DNA from: DTCV01 sp964641155
GTDB lineage: Archaea > Thermoproteota > Thermoprotei_A > Sulfolobales > NBVN01
DNA: 64,000 nt
Direction of reading: 5' to 3'
NCBI GenBank assembly: GCA_964641155.1
Contig: CAZXJO010000002.1
Span: 124,001-188,000, forward strand
In this document: positions 8,841-17,538 of the stretch, piece by piece
Layout: each line of letters starts with the position of its first letter
Numbering within the stretch: the first letter of the stretch is position 1
Notes under the pieces: generated by a model
Databases searched by the model: none
What the model was told of the DNA's origin: nothing
Seen by the model: the letters and a program-made list of their open reading frames with translations, nothing else
Position numbers and translations under genes: made by a program

Positions 8841-9503
8841 TTGTTGGGGGAAGTCCTGAGGAAGAACTTCAGGTCAAGCACTCTGATAATAGTCTCGGAT
8901 TGTGAGGTCGTATACGAAGGCAGGGCCTCCAGTAAGGCATCAGAGGCACGTAGGTTAATAATAATCAAGGAGGATGGGTCGTTACTAATTCATGAGGGAA
9001 GGGGTGTTGAACCGATTAACTGGCAGCCCAACGCATCACTAACCTTTAAAGTGGGCGATAATTTCTTTGAGATAACAGCTATTAGGAGTAGGCCTAAGGA
9101 GGTAGTTAAGGTTTTTGTTAAGGACAGACCCCATGTAATGGTGGTAAGGTTAAGGAAGGGTGTTTTCACTATTAAAGGTACTGAGGAAGACCTGATTAAT
9201 CGCATAGCGTCCAACCCATCCATTATTGAGGAGAACGCTAAGCTGGTTGCTAAGGAATTTATGACACCTCACGGTAGGGTTGACGTGATCTTAAGAAGTG
9301 TTAACGAGGAGCTAATACTTGTTGAATGTAAGAGGGGTATGGCTGATTTGGACGCCGTTCACCAACTGATGAGGTATGTGGAATACTACAGCGGTTTAGG
9401 CCTTAAGGTTAAAGGAGTTATAGCCTCTCCAAGCATCTCACCGCAGGCACTCAAACTGTTGTCTAAGAATGGCCTAAACTACGTTAAGGTCTCCGTCAAC
9501 TGA
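8841..9503 (+). CDS. nucS: Mismatch/structure-specific endonuclease NucS (EndoMS)
   Basis: NucS cuts both strands at mismatches or trims branched DNA, giving archaea without MutS/MutL a mismatch repair route. The 220-residue protein has the N-terminal dimerisation/DNA-binding part and a C-terminal RecB-like nuclease core: GRVD with Asp148 and the ExK motif VECKRG with Glu162 and Lys164, followed by the helix residues QLMRYVEYY. It is a little shorter than Pyrococcus NucS. Start TTG 8841 follows a GATTGGGAG stretch; the alternative would clip conserved sequence. It forms a likely operon with the DHH phosphoesterase. No PCNA-binding tail is obvious to me. Confidence 0.9.
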   Translation: MLGEVLRKNFRSSTLIIVSDCEVVYEGRASSKASEARRLIIIKEDGSLLIHEGRGVEPINWQPNASLTFKVGDNFFEITAIRSRPKEVVKVFVKDRPHVMVVRLRKGVFTIKGTEEDLINRIASNPSIIEENAKLVAKEFMTPHGRVDVILRSVNEELILVECKRGMADLDAVHQLMRYVEYYSGLGLKVKGVIASPSISPQALKLLSKNGLNYVKVSVN

Positions 9504-9539
9504 TATCAGATACGTAATCATTTTAACACCTTTTTAAAG

Positions 9540-11024
9540 GTGATCAACAACCAAGATTTGGTGAGTGTGGTGAGTGATGAAGCTATAGACAAGTTTTTCC
9601 ATCCCAACTCCGTCGCAATCGTGGGGGCTTCAAGGGATCCTAGTAAGGTGGGGTATCAGTTACTTTACAATCTAGCTTCTAAGTTTAAAGGCGATATCTA
9701 CCCGATAAACCCCAACGCCGATCAGATCTTAGGAATTAAGGCCTACCCCTCCATTAAGTCGGTGCCTTACACCATTGACTTGGCCGTAATCTCAGTCCCA
9801 GCCTCCGCAGTACCTTCTGTTATGGAGGAATGCGGTGTGAAGAATGTGAGGTGTGCCATAATAATTGCCGCTGGCTTTAAGGAAGTGGGGACCCCTGAAG
9901 GTGTTGAAAGTGAGAGGAAGGTAGTTGAAATAGCTAGGAAGTACGGGATCAGGGTTATAGGACCTAATTGCATGGGTGTTTACGTACCTAAGGTAGGTCT
10001 AAATACTACGTTCTTAAATCCGGAGCGTATGGATTTCCCTGAGCACGGCAATATAGCGTTCATCTCTCAAAGCGGTGCATTCGGTATAGCGGTGCTGGAC
10101 TGGGCTGCTATGAGAGGTATAGGGATCAGCAAATTCGTCAGCTTAGGGAACAAATGCGATGTTGATGAATCCGATATGCTTCACTACTTAATTAACGATC
10201 ATGATACTCAGGTCATCACGATGTACATTGAAGGCTTAGAGAACGGGAAGAGGTTCATCAAAGCGTTGAGGGAGACAACCACTGCGAAACCCGTCGTAGT
10301 CCTTAAGGCTGGCAGAAGTGAGGAAGGTGTTAGGGCCGTAGCATCGCATACAGGCAGCTTAGCCGGGTCAGACAACGTATACGATGCTGCCTTCAAGCAG
10401 TACGGTGCTATAAGGGCCCTAGGCATGGAGGATTTATTCGATACGGCGCTATCCTTAGCGCTTCAACCACCGGCCCGCGGATTCAGGGTAGGGATACTGA
10501 CGGTGGGGGGTGGTTCCGGGGTCATGGCAACAGACGCCGCAGTAGGTTTAGGGTTGAATGTCCCTAAGCTTTCCGACATCACCGTAAGTAAGCTTAAGAA
10601 GGTACTCCTACCAATCGCAAGCCCCTACAACCCCGTCGACGTAACCGGCTCCGCTAGGGATGAACACATACTTGAAGCTGCTGAGATACTCATGCGTAGT
10701 GGTGAGGTGGATATAATGGTGTGGATTCCCTACTTCATGGCTCCAGGCGTGACTGATAGGTTAGCTAAGGATTTCGTATCTGTGGTGAGGTCCGTCAACG
10801 GCGAGTTAGACACGCCCATACCTGTCGTAGGTGCTGCCACTGGAGGTAGGTACACCTTAAAACTATCCGCCGTAGTTGAAAGGGAAGGAATACCTATGTA
10901 CCCAAGCGTCGAGAGAGCGGCCAAAGCTGCCTGGGCTCTCTGCAAATACGGTCGGTGGTTAAGGTATAATAGAACTTTCGACGACTATGTGAGTAAGTTC
11001 TTCAAAACAACCTATAGGGTATGA
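9540..11024 (+). CDS. acdA: ADP-forming acyl-CoA synthetase, alpha subunit
   Basis: This subunit of acetyl-CoA synthetase (ADP-forming) turns acyl-CoA, ADP and phosphate into acid, CoA and ATP. The 494-residue chain has a CoA-binding Rossmann domain (VAIVGASRDPSKVG near 26), the succinyl-CoA synthetase-like ligase domains, and the phospho-histidine in ASHTGSLAG near residue 269. The ATP-grasp beta subunit is not fused and is not in the window. Upstream, a TTTTTAAA stretch lies too close to be the TATA box of the GTG at 9540, so a downstream GTG near 9558-9567 is a reasonable alternative start. Substrate preference (acetate, branched or aryl acids) is not readable from sequence. Confidence 0.9.
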   Translation: MINNQDLVSVVSDEAIDKFFHPNSVAIVGASRDPSKVGYQLLYNLASKFKGDIYPINPNADQILGIKAYPSIKSVPYTIDLAVISVPASAVPSVMEECGVKNVRCAIIIAAGFKEVGTPEGVESERKVVEIARKYGIRVIGPNCMGVYVPKVGLNTTFLNPERMDFPEHGNIAFISQSGAFGIAVLDWAAMRGIGISKFVSLGNKCDVDESDMLHYLINDHDTQVITMYIEGLENGKRFIKALRETTTAKPVVVLKAGRSEEGVRAVASHTGSLAGSDNVYDAAFKQYGAIRALGMEDLFDTALSLALQPPARGFRVGILTVGGGSGVMATDAAVGLGLNVPKLSDITVSKLKKVLLPIASPYNPVDVTGSARDEHILEAAEILMRSGEVDIMVWIPYFMAPGVTDRLAKDFVSVVRSVNGELDTPIPVVGAATGGRYTLKLSAVVEREGIPMYPSVERAAKAAWALCKYGRWLRYNRTFDDYVSKFFKTTYRV

Positions 11025-11088
11025 AGAAATTGTTTTCTTCATGACGTGAGGTTCTGGGAAAATAGGCCTCTTCACCGAACCCCTAAAC

Positions 11089-12099
11089 TTATATCTTAGT
11101 CCTGAAGAGTATTTCTGAGAGTCCTTTTTTAGCTAGTTCTTTTCTCGCTAACTCCACGCCCTTAACCATAGTGCTTAACTTAGCCTTAGCAACGCTCCTA
11201 GGAAGTAGCTTAAGGCCGCAGTCCGGGTTCACGTAGATGAGTTCAGGTTCTACGTAGGTCATTACCTTAAGTATGGCCTTACTGACCTCTTCCGGGTCTT
11301 CAACCCTTCTGTTATGGACGTCCACAACGCCAAAGCCTAACTCCTTGTTCAGCCCCTTAACCACCTCTAAGTCTCTGAACCCCCTGTTAGCGAATTCCAG
11401 CGCGAACTGACTAACCTTCAACACCTCGAAGTACGGTCTGAGGATGCTGTAATTGCTGTAGCATACGTGGAGTCCTACCTTGATGTTTACGCCTTCGACC
11501 GCCTTGTTAATAGCTTGTACCGCCCACTCCATCTCAGCTGGGTGTGTGGTTAGGGCTGGTTCATCCACCTGCACGAACATCCCTCCTGCCTCCTCCAACT
11601 TCTTAATCTCGTTGTTTATGATTGCGGCGAGTTCGAACGCTAACTCCTCCTTTGTGTGGTAGTATTCGTTGAAGCTCCAGTCAGCTAAGGTGTAGGGACC
11701 TGTGATAGTGACCTTAATGATTTGCCTTGATGTCCACTTCCTAGCGAAGAGGAACTCATCAACAATTATTGGCTTTACGTACGTTAACTTACTCACAACT
11801 GCCGGCTTCCTGAAGAAGTTGTTGCCCCAAACCCTCACGGGACCGTAGAACTTGAAGCCCCCGATCCTCTCAGCGAAGTATTCTACCATCTCATCACGCC
11901 TCATCTCTCCGTCAGAAGGTATGTCGACCCCCGCCTCCTCGTGATCCTTTAAGACCGCTACTACTGCATCATCAAATGCCTCGTTCAAAGTTTCCCTATC
12001 ATACCTCCCTGCATTGAAGCCCTTTATGATCTCCCTTAACCACTTAGGCCTCGGATACGACCCTATGACCGTGGTAGGTAGTACCGGTAACTCCATCAT
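11089..12099 (-). CDS. metE: Cobalamin-independent methionine synthase, catalytic (C-terminal-type) protein
   Basis: This 336-residue TIM-barrel protein corresponds to the catalytic C-terminal half of MetE and transfers a methyl group to zinc-bound homocysteine. The zinc ligands are all present: His211 and Cys213 (HVC), Glu235 and Cys294 (NPDCGLK). The methyl-donor side in archaeal core-MetE proteins is not the triglutamyl folate of bacteria and is uncertain here. The gene overlaps by four bases with the upstream N-terminal-type gene at 12096-13100, so the two are translated together and probably form one enzyme. Confidence 0.88.
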   Translation of the reverse strand: MMELPVLPTTVIGSYPRPKWLREIIKGFNAGRYDRETLNEAFDDAVVAVLKDHEEAGVDIPSDGEMRRDEMVEYFAERIGGFKFYGPVRVWGNNFFRKPAVVSKLTYVKPIIVDEFLFARKWTSRQIIKVTITGPYTLADWSFNEYYHTKEELAFELAAIINNEIKKLEEAGGMFVQVDEPALTTHPAEMEWAVQAINKAVEGVNIKVGLHVCYSNYSILRPYFEVLKVSQFALEFANRGFRDLEVVKGLNKELGFGVVDVHNRRVEDPEEVSKAILKVMTYVEPELIYVNPDCGLKLLPRSVAKAKLSTMVKGVELARKELAKKGLSEILFRTKI

Positions 12100-13100
12100 C
12101 TAACACCCCTCGCATTAAACAAGTAAGTGAACTTCCCTAACTTCCTAAGTTTTTTAACCGCCACCGACTCCGGCAGGAAGTCCATGGGTGCGTTATTGGT
12201 TACGTATATCTCATTAATAGGGAGCTTCGCGAACCTGCTGACGTACCAGCCCACACTCCTATTCCTCTCAATTAAGGTGTTTCTGGAGTCGTATATGCCC
12301 ACGGCCAACGAATCGAATTCGGAGAAATAACGTAGGCATCTGCTGTATTCGTTGGTGGCTATTAAGTCGATGCCCACTATGTGCTTGGAGAGGTAGAAAA
12401 AGTAGTCCAAGGCATCGCATGCATCCCCAAAGTAAGTTTGGAGCCATAGTTTAATTCCCAGCTCCGTAGCCAGTTTTGAAAGCAGTTCAACACCTAATAA
12501 TTTAACCCTCACATCACCCCTCCCATAGGTCAGCTCCGGCTCATGTACCTCAACAATCCTAGCCCCCTTCTCCTTCAACCCCTTCATTAGAGGGTGGAGG
12601 ACTTCATACGTGTACTCCCTAATTAAGTCCTCAACGCTACTGTAGTACTCGTTAATTGAATTTAAGGCGAAGGTCAGAGGCCCTGGGAGCACTGCCTTCA
12701 AAGTGTATGATGAGCTATCACCAGCCACCTCATCAAGCATCTTCTTGGACTTCTCATACCACTCAGGTATCGGGCAATCTGTCCTCAGGCCTAACCTGCC
12801 AATTATTTGGGGCGTTCTGAAAAAGAAATTGTTCTCGTAAAACCTGTAGAGTCCGTTGACCTTAACCCCCTCAATATAACTTATCAGTGGGTTGAAGATG
12901 TCGTCCCACCTAAGCATTCCGTCAGTGAAAGAGTTTATCTTAGCGGTAATCAGTAGCTTAAATAATCTCTTCGTGTATTTCCCATAACCTAGCTCGAGTG
13001 CCTCGTAACCGATCTTACCCGAGTTGAACCTACTGATCAGTCGTGCAAGCCCCCTCGGCCTGGGGAAACTACCGACCATTGCCGCATAGACCTTAACCAC
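12096..13100 (-). CDS. MetE N-terminal-type partner protein
   Basis: A 334-residue MetE-like barrel that keeps the family fold (VGSFPRP near 9-15, PGPLTFALNSINEYY near 145, VHEPELTYG near 185) but lacks the zinc ligands: the HxC position reads LQTYFGD and no NPDCG block is found. It thus resembles the non-catalytic N-terminal half of full-length MetE, which helps hold the folate substrate. Start GTG 13100, divergent from thiDN across about 140 bases. Two-gene versions of MetE are known from crenarchaea. The role in methyl-donor binding is an inference from homology and coupling to metE. Confidence 0.75.
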   Translation of the reverse strand: MVKVYAAMVGSFPRPRGLARLISRFNSGKIGYEALELGYGKYTKRLFKLLITAKINSFTDGMLRWDDIFNPLISYIEGVKVNGLYRFYENNFFFRTPQIIGRLGLRTDCPIPEWYEKSKKMLDEVAGDSSSYTLKAVLPGPLTFALNSINEYYSSVEDLIREYTYEVLHPLMKGLKEKGARIVEVHEPELTYGRGDVRVKLLGVELLSKLATELGIKLWLQTYFGDACDALDYFFYLSKHIVGIDLIATNEYSRCLRYFSEFDSLAVGIYDSRNTLIERNRSVGWYVSRFAKLPINEIYVTNNAPMDFLPESVAVKKLRKLGKFTYLFNARGVR

Positions 13101-13238
13101 GTTAACACCTACAAAATGTTATATGGTGTCTTTTAAATAAACACATCTCATATGCCTTCGAGTTAACCGATTTAAGCACCTCACAACTGCTTACCGTTAA
13201 TGTTAATTATTCAGTTCGAAAATGTTGAAAGGGGTGGT

Positions 13239-14612
13239 TTGGTGGTCGTCAAGAAGGCTTTAACTATAGCCGGCAGCGATTCGGGTGGTGGGGCCGGCAT
13301 ACAGGCCGATTTGAAGACGTTCGCAGCCTTAGGTGTTCATGGAATGAGCGTCATTACGTCAATCACGGCTCAGAACACGTATGAGGTTAGGGCTGTCCAC
13401 GACATACCCCTCGAAGTCATTAAGTCTCAGTTCGAGGCCGTCGTAGATGATATCGGTGTCGACGCAGCTAAGACGGGAATGCTGAGTACTGCGGAAATAA
13501 TTAAGCTAGTAGCTTCTCTAATAAGAAAGTATGGAATACCTTTGGTCGTGGACCCTGTAATGATCGCTAAAAGCGGGGCCCCACTCCTTAGGGAGGACGC
13601 TGTGGCCACCCTAGTTAAGGAACTGATACCCCTAGCCACCGTGATAACCCCCAACAAACCAGAAGCTGAGAGATTATCAGGTATGAAGATCAACAACTTA
13701 GAGGATGCCAGAATAGTTGCCAAGAGATTGGTCAGTGATTTAGGAGCTACTGCAGCGGTCGTTAAAGGCGGTCACATGAGTGATGAATACAGTGTTGATG
13801 TGATGTACTTCGACGGCAAATTCTACGAGTTTAAAGCTCCAAGGATGAGAAGCAAGAACACCCATGGAACAGGTTGTAGTTTCTCAGCAGCCATTGCTGC
13901 AGAACTCGCTAAAGGTAAGACCATCCCAGAAGCGGTTAAAACGGCTAAAGAGTTCATAACCACAGCAATAGCTTACGGGCTACCGATAGGTAAGGGGTAC
14001 GGTCCAGTAAACCCTACGGCATGGCAACTGATGCCAGCTGAGAAGTATAGGGTTCTCCAGATGTTGGAGGAAGCCGTGAGATTATTTGAGAGCAATAGCG
14101 GCATCATCACCCCCTTAATCCCTGAAAGTCAGTTAGATATCGTTATGGCCATTCCTAAATTCTACGTCAGGGGCGTCGCCGATGTGGCAGGGATACCCGG
14201 TAAAGTCATTAAGGTGAAGGATAGGGTTAAAACAATTTCATCTCCGAGGTTCGGAGTCGTGTCCAACCTCTCAAAGATGCTTATCAAGTTGCTCAACCTT
14301 TATGACGGAGTCTTAGCGGCCGCAACTATAAGGTATGACGAACTAGTGGATAAAGCAATTAAGGAGTCCGGGCTTAAGTCAGTACACGCCGATTTTAATG
14401 AGTACTTACGGGAATCCGGTGTTGAAGCCCTAACCACCGTCTCAGGGGAACCAACCACCGCTCCCGACGTCCTAATCGATAAAGGTGCTTGGGGCAGGGA
14501 ATCCCTCGCAGTAGTACTAGGCCGTGATGCCTTAGAAGTTGCTGGGAAGGTATTAAGAATTGCCGAGACATATAGGAAGGTAATGATGCGATTAGGTTCG
14601 GCTTCCAATTAA
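13239..14612 (+). CDS. thiDN: Bifunctional HMP/HMP-P kinase and thiamine-phosphate synthase (ThiDN)
   Basis: The N-terminal ThiD domain phosphorylates hydroxymethylpyrimidine twice; the C-terminal ThiN domain joins it to thiazole phosphate. ThiD shows TIAGSDSGGGAG near the start and the active-site loop GTGCSFSAA near 225; ThiN spans roughly the last 165 residues (VRGVADVAGIPGKVIKVKDR, then GKGAWGRE-like DKGAWGRES). The frame is open upstream to an ATG at 13200, but TTG 13239 follows an AAAGGGGTGGT ribosome site directly and begins where homologues begin, so I prefer it. With thi4 this provides the core of thiamine-phosphate synthesis. A fading second ThiD copy sits after thi4. Confidence 0.92.
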   Translation: MVVVKKALTIAGSDSGGGAGIQADLKTFAALGVHGMSVITSITAQNTYEVRAVHDIPLEVIKSQFEAVVDDIGVDAAKTGMLSTAEIIKLVASLIRKYGIPLVVDPVMIAKSGAPLLREDAVATLVKELIPLATVITPNKPEAERLSGMKINNLEDARIVAKRLVSDLGATAAVVKGGHMSDEYSVDVMYFDGKFYEFKAPRMRSKNTHGTGCSFSAAIAAELAKGKTIPEAVKTAKEFITTAIAYGLPIGKGYGPVNPTAWQLMPAEKYRVLQMLEEAVRLFESNSGIITPLIPESQLDIVMAIPKFYVRGVADVAGIPGKVIKVKDRVKTISSPRFGVVSNLSKMLIKLLNLYDGVLAAATIRYDELVDKAIKESGLKSVHADFNEYLRESGVEALTTVSGEPTTAPDVLIDKGAWGRESLAVVLGRDALEVAGKVLRIAETYRKVMMRLGSASN

Positions 14613-14644
14613 TATTTATGAGTTCTGCACGATGAATACATGGT

Positions 14645-15631
14645 GTGGGATCCGTGAGCACCGATGAGTTGTATGACGTAATTATCATAGGCGCGGGTAT
14701 TGCTGGGTTGTCTGCAGCTATCTACACCTGCAGACTCGGCTTAAAGACAGTTATTGTATCTATCGATATCGGAGGTCAGCTAACTTACGCGGGATCGATC
14801 GAAAATTATCCTGGTGTGGGAGCTACCCCGGGTCTTGAATTAGCGTTCAAGGTCAGTAATCAAGCTAAGTCATTCGGGGCTGAGGTAATTGTAGACGAGG
14901 TAACCGATCTAATTAAGGAAGATGAGGTCTTCATAGTGAGGACTAAGGGTGGGCGGACTCTTAAATCATTATCGGTCATCGCGGCCTGCGGTAAAGCGCC
15001 TAAGAGGTTGGGTGTTCCCGGTGAGGAGGAAATGGTTGGTAAGGGTTTGAGTTACTGCGTGATTTGTGATGGGGCTTTCTTTAGGGATAAGAAGGTTCTA
15101 CTAGTGAGTTTCGGGGTTAAAGGTATTGAGGGTTTGCAGATATTGGCACCTATCGCTGCGGAAGTCCACTACGCCACGCCCTCCGGGCTGGATGAGAGCC
15201 TTGAAGTAGCTAATAAATACGATAACGTCCGCACCTACCCAGGATTCAGAGTTACGAAGATAGTGAGGGAGGATAAGTTATTTAAAGCAACCTTAGAGGA
15301 CGCGAAAGGAAGTGTTAAGGAATTGGAGGTTGACGGGGTATTCGTTGAATTAGGTTTCGAAACACGGATTGACTTTCTAAGAAGCTACGTCGACATCAAT
15401 GAGAATGGGGAGGTGGTTGTGGGTCGGCACTGTGAAACTAGGGTTGCTGGCCTCTACGCAGCCGGCGACCTGATCAATACGCCTTATAAGCAGGCTGTCA
15501 TAGCAGCTGCTACAGGAGTTATAGCGGCCCTAAGTGCTGTGAACTACGTTAACAACCTTAAAGGGCTTGGGAGGACCTTTAAAGCTGACTGGAGTAAGAG
15601 AGTCACGGCTAGGAAAGCCTTTAGGCTCTAA
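14645..15631 (+). CDS. Thioredoxin reductase-like flavoprotein lacking a normal NADPH site
   Basis: A 328-residue low-molecular-weight thioredoxin reductase homologue. The FAD motif IIIGAGIAGLSAA (12-25), the redox pair CVIC (Cys138, Cys141) followed by DGAFF, and the second FAD motif GLYAAGDL are intact. The pyridine-nucleotide domain is altered: the expected GxGxxA and Arg-Arg residues are replaced by SFGVKGIEG (about 155-163) and YATPSG. Related NADPH-independent reductases take electrons from ferredoxin or other carriers, so that is a plausible but unproven donor here. Start GTG 14645 or GTG 14654. No thioredoxin gene is adjacent. Confidence 0.85.
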   Translation: MGSVSTDELYDVIIIGAGIAGLSAAIYTCRLGLKTVIVSIDIGGQLTYAGSIENYPGVGATPGLELAFKVSNQAKSFGAEVIVDEVTDLIKEDEVFIVRTKGGRTLKSLSVIAACGKAPKRLGVPGEEEMVGKGLSYCVICDGAFFRDKKVLLVSFGVKGIEGLQILAPIAAEVHYATPSGLDESLEVANKYDNVRTYPGFRVTKIVREDKLFKATLEDAKGSVKELEVDGVFVELGFETRIDFLRSYVDINENGEVVVGRHCETRVAGLYAAGDLINTPYKQAVIAAATGVIAALSAVNYVNNLKGLGRTFKADWSKRVTARKAFRL

Positions 15632-15722
15632 GAAGTGGTCAGCAGTAATTTACACCATTAGCTGAGTTGACCTGCACTCCCTTTATATAATCCCCAAACA
15701 GAACGTTTCTGAGGCGGTAGGG

Positions 15723-16334
15723 GTGGAAGCTGTTAAGAGGATCGAAGAGCTGGTGAGGGAACTCCTCAGGTTGGTGGGAGAGGACCCCAACAGGGAGGGG
15801 TTAACTGAAACACCATCGAGGGTTGCTAGGATGTGGGTGGAGGAGTTAACTACTGGTTACAGGGTTGACCCGGGCGATGTTTTTAAATACTTCGACGCAG
15901 GAGGTGATTACGAGAAACACGGCGACCTGGTCGTAGTTAAGGACATACCGGTTAGGAGCTTATGTGAGCATCACCTACTCCCGTTCTTCGGACTGGCACA
16001 CATAGCGTACATACCCAATGATAAGGTTGTGGGTTTCAGCAAACTGGCTAGGGTTGTTGACGTGTTCTCTAGAAGACTGCAGGTTCAGGAAAGACTTACA
16101 GATGAGGTAGCTGATTTCCTATTCGAGAAGCTGACTCCTAAAGGCTTGATGGTAATTGTTGAGGCCTACCACACATGCACCATAGTTAGGGGTGTTAAAG
16201 AACGTATGTACATAATCACGCAGGCTACTAAGGGTTTACTAAGTGAGGGTTCCCGTAGGGTGGAAGTTCTAATGCTGTTGAACTTAGCAAGGAACAAGAA
16301 CTTATTAAACATCGCTAATTATCCGGACTTTTAG
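15723..16334 (+). CDS. folE: GTP cyclohydrolase I (FolE, type IA)
   Basis: FolE opens GTP to 7,8-dihydroneopterin triphosphate, the entry to pterin cofactors and, through QueD, to archaeosine. The 203-residue protein has the zinc ligands Cys81 and His84 in the block CEHHLLPF and Cys152 in YHTCT, plus the family blocks REGLTETPSRVARMW and VVGFSKLARVVD. Most archaea use a different cyclohydrolase (MptA), so a type IA enzyme is a lineage-limited choice, found in some crenarchaea. Start GTG 15723, preceded by GGCGGTAGGG. The gene stands alone. Confidence 0.95.
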   Translation: MEAVKRIEELVRELLRLVGEDPNREGLTETPSRVARMWVEELTTGYRVDPGDVFKYFDAGGDYEKHGDLVVVKDIPVRSLCEHHLLPFFGLAHIAYIPNDKVVGFSKLARVVDVFSRRLQVQERLTDEVADFLFEKLTPKGLMVIVEAYHTCTIVRGVKERMYIITQATKGLLSEGSRRVEVLMLLNLARNKNLLNIANYPDF

Positions 16335-16462
16335 TTGTTACAGGTTAGGTAATAAGAGTTACATGTTTTTAACTTATATGATGTTTATAGCGTTTAATAG
16401 ACCAATAATATGTTTAAAAATTTTTGTACGTGTTTTAGCAAATAACTGGTGGTGAGAATGGA

Positions 16463-17521
16463 TTGCCCGAAGTGAGGAGGGTTCAGAAATTCGGTAAGTC
16501 GACTTTAATGATCTCGCTTCCCGCTGATTGGGCTAAAAGAGTTGGTTTAAGGTCAGGCGATGTCATCGGTGTAGAGGTGCTTGAAGATGGTTCCCTAAGG
16601 ATTGCGTCTTTAGATCTCTTAAGTAAGAAGAGGGAGAAGGCCGTTGAAATAGTCCTTAAGGAAGAAGGTAATGAAAACCTGCTCGTCAGGTCCTTATACG
16701 GTCTCTACTTCCTCGGATATGATAGGATTACCGTGAAGTCTTCTACCGGTTTGCTGACCAACAGTTATTTGAAATGCATTAGGGGGGTAGTTAAAAACTT
16801 CATAGGGGCGGAAATCGTCGAACACACACCCGAAAGCGTTACGGTGCACGTACTTATCGACCCCTCTAAATACTCAGCCTTAGTACTTATTGAGAGAATG
16901 GTAAATATCATCAAATTAATGATCCAATACGTAGCGACCTCAATCCTTAGTAAGCAGCTGAAAATACTCGAAGAGGTTATCGAGTTGGAGGGGGAGTTGG
17001 ATAGGTTGTACGGGCTTGCGGTCCGGCAGCTCGTCCTCACCCAAAATGATAAGAGCATTATCAAGCATCTGGGGATCAAAGCATCCTTAGTGACCGAGTA
17101 CAGATCCATCGTTAAGTCGTTAGAGGACATCGGTGACTCACTCGCACAAATAGCTTCGATGCTATCAGATGCCGGCGACGGGGCGCTTGGCAATTTAAAC
17201 ATGCATAAAGAAATCTTTAAAGAATGCATAGATACGTTATCGTTGATCGTTGACAGGATTTTGAAGGTTTTGGAGGAACCTGAAATATATCTGGCGAACA
17301 GCGTTTTGAACCTAACCAACGAGTTCAACAGACACCTAAGCAAGTATAAGTTAATGATATTCAAATCGTTGGGTATGGATGAGAAGTATGTCCTAGTACG
17401 TGACGTCATAGATAAACTAAACATTGTCAGTAAGAAGCTTGAAGACGTGGCTGAGATAGTCTTCGATATCTCCATCGAGAGCTCCGGGGTAGAAATTGAT
17501 TTAAGTAGGGCAGAATATTAG
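16463..17521 (+). CDS. AbrB-PhoU domain regulator
   Basis: A 352-residue protein with an N-terminal SpoVT/AbrB-type swapped-hairpin DNA-binding domain (RRVQKFGKSTLMISLPADWAKR near 4-25, then a short beta region to about 50) and two PhoU-like helical repeats over about 150-345. Archaeal proteins of this layout are thought to control phosphate uptake, but no pst transporter genes are in the window. Start TTG 16463 follows a GGTGGTGAG ribosome site; the ATG four bases earlier is out of frame and stops at once. The 128 bases before it are AT-rich with several possible TATA boxes. Confidence 0.85.
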   Translation: MPEVRRVQKFGKSTLMISLPADWAKRVGLRSGDVIGVEVLEDGSLRIASLDLLSKKREKAVEIVLKEEGNENLLVRSLYGLYFLGYDRITVKSSTGLLTNSYLKCIRGVVKNFIGAEIVEHTPESVTVHVLIDPSKYSALVLIERMVNIIKLMIQYVATSILSKQLKILEEVIELEGELDRLYGLAVRQLVLTQNDKSIIKHLGIKASLVTEYRSIVKSLEDIGDSLAQIASMLSDAGDGALGNLNMHKEIFKECIDTLSLIVDRILKVLEEPEIYLANSVLNLTNEFNRHLSKYKLMIFKSLGMDEKYVLVRDVIDKLNIVSKKLEDVAEIVFDISIESSGVEIDLSRAEY

Positions 17522-17538
17522 TCCTAGGTGGTTAATCT

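Noticed and set aside
13200..13238. A longer N-terminus for ThiDN from ATG 13200.
   Set aside because: The strong GGGGTGGT ribosome site lies within this extension and points to TTG 13239; the extra residues are not part of ThiD.
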